Shown here piece after piece: positions 1-7,196 of a stretch of 64,000 bases of DNA (positions within the stretch are counted from its first letter, which is position 1; each line of letters begins with the position of its first letter). Source of the DNA: Rhizobium sp. BK313 (GTDB lineage: Bacteria; Pseudomonadota; Alphaproteobacteria; Rhizobiales; Rhizobiaceae). The notes under the pieces are model-generated. The model worked only from the letters and a program-made list of their open reading frames with translations. It made no database searches and was not told the origin of the DNA. Both the position numbers and the translations under genes were made by a program. The DNA lies in contig NZ_JACHZQ010000003.1 in the NCBI RefSeq assembly GCF_014193655.1, positions 496,001 through 560,000 on the forward strand, in the 5' to 3' direction.

Positions 1-140
1 GCGCCAAGAACATCGAGCGCATCGGCGACCATGCCACCAACATCGCCGAGACGATCTATTACATGGCGACCGGCGCCCAGCCCGAAGGCGAGCGCCCGAA
101 AGACGATACCGCCAACACCGTCGGTGCAGTGACGGAATAA
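1..140 (+). CDS. phoU: PhoU phosphate signalling protein, C-terminal end (partial)
   Basis: The reading frame open at the window edge encodes 45 residues ending in a TAA at 138-140. It contains the PhoU helical signature KNIERIGDHATNIAE, which carries the conserved E-R-x-x-D-H-x-x-N-I-A metal-binding pattern. PhoU is a cytoplasmic helical-bundle protein that links the Pst phosphate transporter to the PhoR-PhoB two-component system. The gene directly precedes phoB, 32 bases away on the same strand, as in the rhizobial pstSCAB-phoU-phoB operon. The start lies outside the window. Confidence 0.9.
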   Translation, partial: AKNIERIGDHATNIAETIYYMATGAQPEGERPKDDTANTVGAVTE

Positions 141-172
141 CGTAGACGCCAAGAGAAGGAGACCAGAGGCGC

Positions 173-856
173 ATGGTTCCGAGAGTAGCTGTTGTAGAAG
201 ACGAGGAAGCGCTAAGCGTTCTGCTGCGCTATAATCTCGAGGCTGAGGGCTTCGAGGTCGACACCATTCTGAGAGGCGACGAAGCCGAGCTGCGCCTCCA
301 GGAGCGCATCCCCGATCTTCTGATCCTCGATTGGATGCTTCCCGGCGTGTCCGGCATCGAGCTCTGCCGCCGGCTGCGTATGCGGCCGGAGACGGAGCGC
401 CTGCCGATCATCATGCTCACCGCTCGCGGCGAGGAAAGCGAGCGCGTGCGCGGCCTTTCCACCGGCGCGGACGATTATGTCGTCAAGCCGTTCTCGACGC
501 CGGAGCTGATGGCTCGCGTCAAGGCGATGCTGCGCCGAGCCCGCCCGGAGGTTCTCTCCACGGTACTGCGCTGTGGCGATATCGAACTGGACCGCGAGAC
601 CCATCGCGTCCACCGCAAGAGCCGCGAAGTGCGGTTGGGACCGACGGAATTCCGCCTGCTGGAATTCCTGATGTCCTCGCCGGGCCGCGTCTTCTCGCGG
701 TCTCAGTTGCTAGACGGCGTATGGGGGCATGATATCTATGTCGACGAACGCACCGTCGATGTGCATGTCGGTCGCCTGCGCAAGGCGCTGAATTTCTCCA
801 ATATGCAGGACGTCATCCGCACTGTTCGCGGCGCGGGTTATTCCATGGAAGCCTGA
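173..856 (+). CDS. phoB: Phosphate regulon response regulator PhoB
   Basis: A 227-residue OmpR/PhoB-type response regulator. The receiver domain (about residues 3-120) has the acidic pair E9-D10, the phosphoacceptor D53 in LLILDWMLPG and the conserved lysine in VVKPFS. A winged-helix DNA-binding domain follows (about 130-225), ending in the wing motif VRTVRGAGYSM. Once phosphorylated by PhoR it is expected to activate phosphate-starvation genes. An AAGGAG ribosome site at 157-162 supports the ATG at 173. Position after phoU and the full family length make the assignment secure. An intrinsic terminator follows. Confidence 0.96.
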   Translation: MVPRVAVVEDEEALSVLLRYNLEAEGFEVDTILRGDEAELRLQERIPDLLILDWMLPGVSGIELCRRLRMRPETERLPIIMLTARGEESERVRGLSTGADDYVVKPFSTPELMARVKAMLRRARPEVLSTVLRCGDIELDRETHRVHRKSREVRLGPTEFRLLEFLMSSPGRVFSRSQLLDGVWGHDIYVDERTVDVHVGRLRKALNFSNMQDVIRTVRGAGYSMEA

Positions 857-898
857 TCGGACAGATCTGATCAGGTTTTTGTAGAGCGGCGGAAACAG

Positions 899-925
899 AA
901 AACGGGCCTTTCGGCCCGTTTCTTT
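899..925 (+). terminator. Intrinsic terminator between phoB and gcrA
   Basis: An AACGGGCC arm pairs with GGCCCGTT around a short TTTC loop, and TTTCTTTT follows on the plus strand. The run of A residues on the left could also make it work for the converging gcrA transcript. Confidence 0.8.
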
Positions 926-945
926 TATCTCAGTTGCGGGGCATC

Positions 946-1482
946 TCAAGCGCGCGGTTGAGCCGCCGGCCGGCGCCGTTCATGTACTGGCTGGTAGGCC
1001 AGGCGCTGATGGTAGCCGCAATAAGGCGACGCATCCGGGCTGTCGTTACCGCAGAAGTGAAAATCGTCCTTCAGCGGATCGCCGACCGGCCACTTGCAGG
1101 TGCGTTCGGTGAGCTCCGTCAGGCCGAGGCGGCGCGAGATCGGAACGACCACATTTGCGGCCGGACGGTATTCGATCTCATGGACCGTATCGATCTCGAT
1201 CTCTTCCTTAAGCATCGTCGCACCCTGCTGGCGGGTAACCGTGCGGGTTGCAACGCGCGAGGCGTAGTTCGGCGCGCGCGGTGCCGAGGTATTGCGCTTC
1301 GGCGCTCGAGCTGTGGTTGCCGTACCACCGGCCTTCGCTCGGCCCGGCAGGCTCAAGCGATGCACTTTGCCGATGACGGCATTGCGACTGACACCACCGA
1401 GCTGTGCCGCGATCTGGCTGGCGCTCAAACCTTCGGACCACAGCTTCTTCAGCTTCTCGACGCGTTCGTCTGTCCAATTCAT
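946..1482 (-). CDS. gcrA: Cell-cycle regulator GcrA
   Basis: This 178-residue protein opens with MNWTDERVEKLKKLWSEGLS and continues with a helix-turn-helix (ASQIAAQLGGVSRNAVIGKVHRL), the GcrA N-terminal DNA-binding domain. The C-terminal end has a small cysteine-rich segment (TCKWPVGDP...FCGN...YCGYH), also typical of GcrA. In Alphaproteobacteria GcrA binds RNA polymerase with sigma-70 and activates promoters carrying CcrM-methylated GANTC sites, controlling S-phase and division genes. It converges with phoB and diverges from argD. Several GANTC sites and a CtrA-like box lie upstream. Confidence 0.95.
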   Translation of the reverse strand: MNWTDERVEKLKKLWSEGLSASQIAAQLGGVSRNAVIGKVHRLSLPGRAKAGGTATTARAPKRNTSAPRAPNYASRVATRTVTRQQGATMLKEEIEIDTVHEIEYRPAANVVVPISRRLGLTELTERTCKWPVGDPLKDDFHFCGNDSPDASPYCGYHQRLAYQPVHERRRPAAQPRA

Positions 1483-1514
1483 GCCCTGTCTCCGCTATCG
1501 CGTTTCTTATGGCA

Positions 1515-1663
1515 GAATCCCTCACCATTGCCTCGAATTGGGTCGAGGCGCGAAACGCTTTAAAATTGTGGTGACTAGTTCCGCCGCATGCAGTCTAGTA
1601 ATTAGTTTTTAACCTAGTGTGAGGCTGACTCCGTGACAAGAGTCGCGGGAATCTTGGGGAATC
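1515..1663. promoter_or_regulatory. GANTC (CcrM) site cluster upstream of gcrA
   Basis: Five GANTC sites are visible: GAATC at 1515-1519, GACTC at 1627-1631, GAGTC at 1640-1644, GAATC at 1649-1653 and GAATC at 1659-1663. The last four start only 13, 9 and 10 bases apart. CcrM methylates GANTC in Alphaproteobacteria, and GcrA reads the methylated site. That this region regulates gcrA, or the divergent argD, is inferred from position. Confidence 0.6.
1598..1612. promoter_or_regulatory. Candidate CtrA-binding box
   Basis: GTAA, seven bases, then TTAA matches the CtrA consensus TTAA-N7-TTAA at seven of eight positions. It lies about 115 bases upstream of gcrA, next to the GANTC cluster. CtrA represses gcrA in Caulobacter. 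The match is short and could be chance. Confidence 0.35.
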
Positions 1664-1780
1664 GATTTCGAGGTTTTCCCCAACTTGCTATTCCGGCGTG
1701 GCATTTATGCAATATGAGCGGTTGAAGAGGTACCCTCTATCCAGAGGCGCTCTGCCGCACCTGCTAAATCGCCAGTTTTG

Positions 1781-1809
1781 TTGACATCGCGGTGCAAAAC
1801 ATCAATAGT
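1781..1809 (+). promoter_or_regulatory. Candidate sigma-70 promoter for argD
   Basis: TTGACA at 1781-1786 is followed, after 17 bases, by AATAGT at 1804-1809. Spacing is ideal and the -35 box is perfect, but the -10 box is poor. It lies about 100 bases upstream of the argD start, which would give a structured leader. Confidence 0.4.
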
Positions 1810-1815
1810 GCCCAC

Positions 1816-1878
1816 GCCGCCGCAAGGCGGCATTTTGATTTTTCCGGGCCCGTTTCACTCGAATGAAACGATTGGCCC
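1816..1878 (+). promoter_or_regulatory. Two-hairpin leader of argD
   Basis: The first hairpin is GCCGCC-GCAA-GGCGGC (1816-1831), followed by a T-rich stretch that resembles a terminator. The second pairs GGGCC plus CGTTTCA with TGAAACG plus GGCCC (1846-1878) around a six-base loop, with a three-base bulge. Both lie between the candidate promoter and the argD ribosome site, so attenuation or mRNA stabilisation is possible. No minus-strand gene ends here that would need a terminator. Confidence 0.45.
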
Positions 1879-1907
1879 TAAAGGTTGTGATCGAGGAGAT
1901 ATGGGCC

Positions 1908-3107
1908 ATGGCTGAAACCGCGCCGCTTTATGACACCTATATGCGCGCTCCGCTGCGGTTCGAGCGAGGCGAGGGCGTATGGTTGATCACTGAGACCGGC
2001 GAGCGTTATCTCGATTTCGCTGCGGGCGTCGCGGTGAATTCGCTTGGCCATGCCCATCCCCATCTGGTTGCAGAACTGAAGTCGCAGGCCGATAAGGTTT
2101 GGCACCTGTCCAACCTCTATGAAGTGCCGGGCCAGGAGAAGCTGTCGAAGCGCCTGACGGAAGCCACCTTCGCCGACAAGGTGTTTTTCACCAATTCCGG
2201 GGCCGAGGCGCTGGAATGTGCCATCAAAACGGCGCGGCGCTACCAGTTCTCCAAGGGGCATCCCGAGAGATACCACATCATCACCTTCGAAGGCGCCTTC
2301 CATGGCCGCACGATCGCGACGATCGCCGCCGGAGGCCAGGAGAAATATCTCGAAGGTTTCGGCCCAAAGGCGCCTGGCTTCGACCAGGTGCCCTTCGGTG
2401 ATCTCGACGCGGTGCGTGCTGCCATTACCAATGCGACGGCCGCGATCCTGATCGAGCCTGTGCAGGGCGAGGGCGGTATCCGCCCGGCGACGAATGAGTT
2501 CCTGCGAGGGCTGCGTCAGCTCTGCGACGAGCACGGCCTGCTTCTGGTTCTGGATGAGGTTCAGACCGGCGTCGGCCGTACCGGCAAGCTCTTCGCCCAC
2601 GAATGGGCCGGTATCACGCCTGATATCATGGCCGTCGCCAAAGGCATCGGCGGTGGCTTTCCGCTCGGTGCCTGCCTGGCAACAGCCGAAGCGGCCTCGG
2701 GTATGAAGGCCGGTACGCATGGCTCGACCTATGGCGGCAACCCGCTCGCCATGGCTGTCGGCAATGCCGTGCTCGACGTCGTGCTATCGGACGGTTTCCT
2801 GCAGCACGTGCGCGATGTTGCATTGGTCTTCCGCCAAGGCCTCGCCTCGCTCAAGGATCGTTTTCCGGATATTGTCGAGGATATCCGGGGCGAGGGGCTG
2901 TTGCTCGGCATCAAGGCTGCCGTTCCCCAGTCGGAGCTGCTGCAGGCGATCCGCGCCGAGCATCTGCTGGGTGTGCCGGCCGGCGACAACGTCATCCGCC
3001 TGTTGCCGCCGCTGGTGGTCACGGCCGAGGAAGCACGCGAAGGCATTGCTCGCATCGAACGTGCCGCCGAAAGCCTGCGTGCCGCCCGCGTCAAGAAGTC
3101 GGCTTGA
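1908..3107 (+). CDS. argD: Acetylornithine aminotransferase
   Basis: A 399-residue class III PLP aminotransferase. It converts N-acetylglutamate 5-semialdehyde to N-acetylornithine in arginine synthesis, and in many bacteria also acts as succinyldiaminopimelate aminotransferase. Visible motifs are FFTNSGAEALECA, the PLP-pocket segment LVLDEVQTGVGRTG, and the Schiff-base lysine in AVAKGIGGGFPLGA. The frame is open from an ATG at 1863, but the ATG at 1908 is preferred: GAGGAG sits at 1893-1898 and the protein then starts MAETAPLYDTYMRAPLRF, as in the family. argF follows, so this is an arginine operon. Confidence 0.95.
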   Translation: MAETAPLYDTYMRAPLRFERGEGVWLITETGERYLDFAAGVAVNSLGHAHPHLVAELKSQADKVWHLSNLYEVPGQEKLSKRLTEATFADKVFFTNSGAEALECAIKTARRYQFSKGHPERYHIITFEGAFHGRTIATIAAGGQEKYLEGFGPKAPGFDQVPFGDLDAVRAAITNATAAILIEPVQGEGGIRPATNEFLRGLRQLCDEHGLLLVLDEVQTGVGRTGKLFAHEWAGITPDIMAVAKGIGGGFPLGACLATAEAASGMKAGTHGSTYGGNPLAMAVGNAVLDVVLSDGFLQHVRDVALVFRQGLASLKDRFPDIVEDIRGEGLLLGIKAAVPQSELLQAIRAEHLLGVPAGDNVIRLLPPLVVTAEEAREGIARIERAAESLRAARVKKSA

Positions 3108-3111
3108 GTTC

Positions 3112-3160
3112 AACGCCCGCTGATCGGGGCGTTATTGCCCCCAGCGGGCGTTATCTTTTT
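3112..3160 (+). terminator. Terminator-like hairpin between argD and argF
   Basis: AACGCCCGCTG (3112-3122) pairs with CAGCGGGCGTT (3142-3152). An inner stem GGGGC/GCCCC (3126-3130 with 3137-3141) extends it, and ATCTTTTTT follows. This is a textbook intrinsic terminator, yet it lies inside what looks like an argD-argF operon, 19 bases before the argF start. It may reduce readthrough into argF or act as an attenuator. Confidence 0.65.
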
Positions 3161-3178
3161 TGGAGTACAGGTAGGGAC

Positions 3179-4096
3179 ATGGCTTCACCGAAACACTTTC
3201 TCGATCTCTCGGCCGTCGCGGCGACCGATCTGCGCAGCATCATCGACGATGCCATCGTGCGAAAGCAGGCGCTGAAGGCGGGCGCCGCCGACAAGCCGCT
3301 GGCCGGCAAGATGCTGGCGATGATCTTCGAGAAGCCGTCCACCCGCACGCGCGTCTCCTTCGACGTCGGCATGCGCCAGCTCGGCGGCGAGACGCTGTTC
3401 CTGTCGGGTACGGAAATGCAGCTCGGCCGCGCCGAGACGATCGGCGATACGGCTAAGGTGCTGTCGCGCTATGTCGACGCGATCATGATCCGCACGACAG
3501 AACATTCGCGCATGCTGGAACTCGCTGAACACGCGACGGTGCCGGTCATCAACGCGCTGACGGATGACACCCATCCCTGCCAGATCATGGCCGACATCAT
3601 GACCTTCGAGGAGCATCGCGGGCCGATCAAGGGCAAGACGATTGCCTGGACCGGCGACGGCAACAACGTGCTGCATTCGCTGGTCGAAGGGGCTGCCCGT
3701 TTCGGCTATCGCATGAACATGGCCGTGCCCCTTGGTTCCGAGCCAAAGGATCACTATTTGAACTGGGCCCGCAACGAGGGCGCCGAAATCCTGCTCTCGC
3801 ATGATGCCGACCGTGCGGTCGCCGGCGCCGATTGTGTGGTAACCGATACCTGGGTTTCCATGAATCAGGAGCACCGGGCCCGCGGTCACAACGTCTTCCA
3901 GCCCTATCAGGTCAACGCGGCTTTGATGGCACAGGCCGGCAAGGACGCGTTGTTCATGCATTGCCTGCCCGCCCATCGCGGGGAGGAAGTGACGGACGAA
4001 GTGATCGATGGTCCGCAATCCGTTGTTTTCGATGAGGCGGAAAATCGCCTTCATGCGCAAAAATCGATTCTTGCTTGGTGCCTGGGCGCGATCTGA
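3179..4096 (+). CDS. argF: Ornithine carbamoyltransferase
   Basis: A 305-residue anabolic ornithine carbamoyltransferase, which makes citrulline from ornithine and carbamoyl phosphate. The carbamoyl-phosphate loop STRTR, the HPCQ motif and the ornithine loop HCLPAHRGEE are all intact. A longer frame starts at 3104, but that would run through the hairpin after argD. The ATG at 3179 gives the family start MASPKHFLDLS, with GGAG at 3162-3165 upstream. The gene lies between argD and hslO on the same strand. Arginine synthesis is the clear role. Confidence 0.96.
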   Translation: MASPKHFLDLSAVAATDLRSIIDDAIVRKQALKAGAADKPLAGKMLAMIFEKPSTRTRVSFDVGMRQLGGETLFLSGTEMQLGRAETIGDTAKVLSRYVDAIMIRTTEHSRMLELAEHATVPVINALTDDTHPCQIMADIMTFEEHRGPIKGKTIAWTGDGNNVLHSLVEGAARFGYRMNMAVPLGSEPKDHYLNWARNEGAEILLSHDADRAVAGADCVVTDTWVSMNQEHRARGHNVFQPYQVNAALMAQAGKDALFMHCLPAHRGEEVTDEVIDGPQSVVFDEAENRLHAQKSILAWCLGAI

Positions 4097-4142
4097 GGAT
4101 ATAGAACCGCGTTGATGTCGCGGGCGCAGTAGGAGTAGAGCA

Positions 4143-5132
4143 ATGGCGGAAAGTGCAGCCTCGCTGGGTCAATTCGATTTTGCCGGCGACGATCATGTCG
4201 TTCCCTTCCAGGTAGAGGGTCTTGATGTCCGCGGCCGCGCGGTGCAGCTCGGGCCGCTGCTGGATGCAATTCTTGCCCGGCACAATTATCCCGCCCCCGT
4301 TGCCCGGCTGTTGGCCGAGGCCGTGGTGTTGACCGTATTGCTCGGCACCTCGCTGAAGTTCGAGGGCAAGTTCACCGTGCAGACGAAGAGCGACGGGCCG
4401 GTCGATCTTCTGGTCGCCGATTTCGCGACGCCGGAGAACGTCCGCGCCTATGCCCGCTTCGATGACGAAGCGCTGGCCGAGGCCGTGGCTGCCGGCAAGA
4501 CCGAGCCGGAGCAACTGCTCGGCAACGGCGTCCTTGCCTTCACCATCGATCAGGGTCGCTTCAGCCAGCCCTATCAGGGGATCGTGGCGCTTGACGGCGC
4601 GTCGCTCGAAGAGATCGCCGGCACCTATTTTCGCCAGTCGGAGCAGATCCCGACGCGCGTTCGTCTCGGCGCTGCCGAGCTGTTCGACCGTGACGAGGCC
4701 GGCAAGCCGCGCCATCGCTGGCGCGCAGGCGGCCTCATTGCGCAGTTCCTGCCGGAAGCACCGGAGCGCATGCGCCTGCCGGATCTCCACGGCGGCGACG
4801 GCGACACCAGCCTGCGCGAACATGTCGAGGATGACGCCTGGGCGGAAGCGCGCACGCTGGTCGAGACGATCGATGCCGACGAACTGACCGACCCGCAGGT
4901 CGGCACCGAGCGTTTGCTGTTCCGCCTCTTCCATGAGCGCGGCGTGCGCGTCTATGGACCGAAGGCGGTCTTTGACCGCTGCACCTGTTCGCGCGACAAG
5001 CTGAAGGGCGTGCTGCAGGGCTTTTCCGCTGAGGAAATCGAGGCGAGCCAGGAGAACGGCGAAATTGCCGTCACCTGCGAGTTCTGCTCGACCACCTATC
5101 GCTTCGACGTGTCTGAGGTGAATGACGCCTGA
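4143..5132 (+). CDS. hslO: Redox-regulated chaperone Hsp33
   Basis: A 329-residue Hsp33 family holdase chaperone. The C-terminus holds the four-cysteine zinc switch, CTC near residue 280 and CEFC near residue 313. These cysteines bind Zn in the reduced state and form disulfides under oxidative stress, which activates the chaperone. The N-terminal substrate-binding domain is of normal length. It starts 46 bases after argF, on the same strand, and is probably cotranscribed; argF-hslO adjacency is common in rhizobia. A palindromic repeat element follows the stop. Confidence 0.95.
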   Translation: MAESAASLGQFDFAGDDHVVPFQVEGLDVRGRAVQLGPLLDAILARHNYPAPVARLLAEAVVLTVLLGTSLKFEGKFTVQTKSDGPVDLLVADFATPENVRAYARFDDEALAEAVAAGKTEPEQLLGNGVLAFTIDQGRFSQPYQGIVALDGASLEEIAGTYFRQSEQIPTRVRLGAAELFDRDEAGKPRHRWRAGGLIAQFLPEAPERMRLPDLHGGDGDTSLREHVEDDAWAEARTLVETIDADELTDPQVGTERLLFRLFHERGVRVYGPKAVFDRCTCSRDKLKGVLQGFSAEEIEASQENGEIAVTCEFCSTTYRFDVSEVNDA

Positions 5133-5141
5133 GCAACTCCA

Positions 5142-5231
5142 GGAAAACTGCGCAGCAGTTTTCCGTCCGGAATTGCGAAGTAACAAAAAGATAGAGCGGT
5201 TTTACGGTCTCGTGAAAAGCTGAACCGCTCT
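5142..5231. repeat. Mosaic palindromic intergenic repeat (RIME-like)
   Basis: Two palindromic modules lie between the hslO and apaG stops. The first is GGAAAACTGC, GCA, GCAGTTTTCC (5142-5164), a perfect 10-base dyad. The second pairs AGAGCGGTT (5193-5201) with AACCGCTCT (5223-5231). This two-palindrome layout matches the intergenic mosaic repeats described in Rhizobium and Sinorhizobium. It may also end transcription of both converging genes. Confidence 0.6.
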
Positions 5232-5240
5232 GAGCAGGGG

Positions 5241-5633
5241 TCAGTTCAGCGTCCGCAGCAGGTTGGGCGTGTCCAGCGAAAAGGCGGGGATCTTGACGTG
5301 AAAGAGCTCCCCGTCATCCGTCTCCATCTGATAGTGGCCGAACATCATGCCCGAGGGCGTGTCGAGCGGGCAGCCTGAGGAATATTCATAGGTATCGCCG
5401 GGCTGCAGCCTCGGCTGCTCTCCGACGACGCCGGGTCCGGTCACCTCGTCCACCAGGCCGTTCTGATCGGTGATATGCCAATAGCGCGTCACCAGCCGGA
5501 CGGAGACGGTAGAGTGGTTGGAAATGACGATGCGGTAGCCCCAGACATAACGATCGTCCTCCGGATCGGATTGCTCCTCCAGATAAAAGGGTTCGACGAC
5601 AACTTCGATGTCGCGTGTTAGAGCGCGATACAT
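5241..5633 (-). CDS. apaG: ApaG family protein (Co2+/Mg2+ efflux-associated)
   Basis: A 130-residue ApaG/DUF525 protein, a fibronectin-type beta sandwich. The start MYRALTRDIEVVVEPFYLEE is the usual ApaG opening. An in-frame upstream GTG/ATG would add 17 residues with no family counterpart, so the ATG at 5633 is used. The conserved core YVWGYRIVISNHS, the glycine-rich GPGVVGEQPRLQPGD and the segment SGCPLDTPSGMMFGHYQM are present. The molecular function is unclear; E. coli mutants show cobalt and magnesium phenotypes. It reads away from an unusual hairpin-rich intergenic region. Confidence 0.93.
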   Translation of the reverse strand: MYRALTRDIEVVVEPFYLEEQSDPEDDRYVWGYRIVISNHSTVSVRLVTRYWHITDQNGLVDEVTGPGVVGEQPRLQPGDTYEYSSGCPLDTPSGMMFGHYQMETDDGELFHVKIPAFSLDTPNLLRTLN

Positions 5634-5722
5634 GCCTGACACCTTGGTCACTCTCCGAAACGTCGCGCGTTCATACGAACACACACAGGACGCTCCAGCA
5701 TTTTAAGTCTAGGGCATCTTAT

Positions 5723-5796
5723 CCGCTTTCTATGATCCCACGGAAAGCGGGATACCTAGGGGTATCCTATAAAGCGACCTGTTCCGTCAAGGAACG
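5723..5796. other. Run of three hairpins between apaG and metZ
   Basis: Three adjacent inverted repeats occur here: CCGCTTTC/GAAAGCGG (5723-5730 with 5743-5750), GGATACC-TAGG-GGTATCC (5750-5767), and TGTTCC/GGAACG (5780-5785 with 5791-5796). The 324-base gap from 5634 to 5956 otherwise holds only the apaG promoter side and the metZ terminator. I do not recognise an RNA family. A repeat element or a structured small RNA are both possible. Confidence 0.4.
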
Positions 5797-5918
5797 GATT
5801 GGTGAAAATTCCTCTAACGGATAAACCATTCGGGTTTTCAAATGTTAGGACTAATTCTAAAGGTTAATCGCCCGTTGTTGAAAGTATAGGCGCACATCCT
5901 GTTTTCAAGATGCGTAAG

Positions 5919-5943
5919 CCCGCCCGAACGATCTTCGGGCGGG
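5919..5943 (-). terminator. Probable metZ terminator
   Basis: CCCGCCCGAA pairs with TTCGGGCGGG around a five-base loop, 14 bases after the metZ stop. The stem is strong, but on the minus strand the following T content is low. Confidence 0.55.
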
Positions 5944-5956
5944 GGTGGTAGAAAAG

Positions 5957-7141
5957 TCAGGCGGAAACCTGCTCCAGCGCGCGGGCAAAGTCCTCGACCA
6001 GATCCTCGCTGTCTTCGATACCGGCGGAAAAGCGCACCGTTCCGGGCGAAATGCCGAGCTCGGCACGGGCCTCGTCGGTGAGGTTCTTATGCGTGGTCGT
6101 GGCCGGATGCGTAATCAGGCTCTTCGAGTCGCCGAGATTGTTGGAAATCTTCACGATCTCCAGCGCGTTCTGCAGCTTGAACGCCGCTTCCTTGCCGCCC
6201 TTCATTTCGAAGGCCACCAGTGTCGAGCCGCCTGTCATCTGCTTGGCAATGATGTCGGCCTGCGGATGGTCCTTGCGGCCGGGATAGATCACCTTGCCGA
6301 TCTTGCTCTGTTCGGCGAGGAAGTCGGCCACTTTGGCGGCGTTCTGCGTCTGTTGCTTGACGCGCAGCGGCAGTGTTTCGATGCCCTTCAGCAGCGTCCA
6401 GGCTGTGAACGGCGACATGGCCGGGCCGGTGTGACGGAAATAATCGTGCAGGTTCTCGTCGATCCACTGCTTGTCGGAGAGGATGACGCCGCCGAGCGAC
6501 CGGCCCTGGCCATCGATGTGCTTGGTGGCCGAGTAGACGACGATATGGGCGCCGAGCTCCAAGGGCTTCTGAAACAGCGGTGTTGCGAAGACGTTGTCGA
6601 CTACGACCTTGGCGCCGATCTGATTGGCGAGCTTGGAGACGGCGGCGATGTCAACCACTTCCAGCGTCGGGTTGGTCGGGCTTTCAAGGAAGAACACCTT
6701 GGTGTTCGGACGAACGGCCTTTTCCCAGTTCTCGATGAAGCGACCGTCGACCAGCGTGCATTCGATGCCGTATTTCGGCGCCAGCGTCTCGACAACCCAG
6801 CGGCAGGAACCGAAGAGGGCGCGGGCAGCGACGATATGATCGCCTGCCTTCAACTGGCAGAGGATTGCGGCGGAAACGGCCGCCATGCCGGAAGCGGTGG
6901 CACGGGCGTCTTCCGCGCCTTCCAGCATGCACATGCGCTTTTCGAACATGTCGTTCGTCGGGCTGCCGTAGCGGGCGTAGATGAAGCCGTCTGTCTCACC
7001 CTTGAAGCGCGCCTCGGCCGCTTCCGAGGTGTCATAGACAAAACCCTGGGTCAGATAGATTGCTTCGGATGTCTCGCCGAATTGCGAGCGGAGCGTTCCG
7101 CCGTGAACGAGCTGAGTTGCGGGGCGCCAAGTCTTGCTCAT
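5957..7141 (-). CDS. metZ: O-succinylhomoserine sulfhydrylase MetZ
   Basis: A 394-residue Cys/Met-metabolism PLP enzyme that makes homocysteine from O-succinylhomoserine and sulfide. The Schiff-base lysine is in VVYSATKHIDGQGR, and the family's ARYGSPTNDMFE and FFLESPTNPTLEVVDI segments are present. The frame extends up to 7213, but that start lies inside the SAM-II aptamer, so the ATG at 7141 (MSKTWRPATQLVHGG) is used. The upstream riboswitch ties expression to S-adenosylmethionine and independently supports a methionine-synthesis role. Cystathionine gamma-synthase is a related alternative, but the riboswitch and sequence favour MetZ. Confidence 0.92.
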   Translation of the reverse strand: MSKTWRPATQLVHGGTLRSQFGETSEAIYLTQGFVYDTSEAAEARFKGETDGFIYARYGSPTNDMFEKRMCMLEGAEDARATASGMAAVSAAILCQLKAGDHIVAARALFGSCRWVVETLAPKYGIECTLVDGRFIENWEKAVRPNTKVFFLESPTNPTLEVVDIAAVSKLANQIGAKVVVDNVFATPLFQKPLELGAHIVVYSATKHIDGQGRSLGGVILSDKQWIDENLHDYFRHTGPAMSPFTAWTLLKGIETLPLRVKQQTQNAAKVADFLAEQSKIGKVIYPGRKDHPQADIIAKQMTGGSTLVAFEMKGGKEAAFKLQNALEIVKISNNLGDSKSLITHPATTTHKNLTDEARAELGISPGTVRFSAGIEDSEDLVEDFARALEQVSA

Positions 7142-7161
7142 GCCATCACCACTTTCAAAAC

Positions 7162-7192
7162 AAAAAAACCGGCCGCAAAAGCAGACCGGTTT
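7162..7192 (-). terminator. Riboswitch terminator stem before metZ
   Basis: Read on the minus strand, AAACCGGTCTGC, TTTT, GCGGCCGGTT is followed by a run of T. The main stem is ACCGG/CCGGT. The U-tract ends about 20 bases before the metZ ATG, so this is the probable off-state of the SAM riboswitch. Confidence 0.7.
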
Positions 7193-7196
7193 AACC

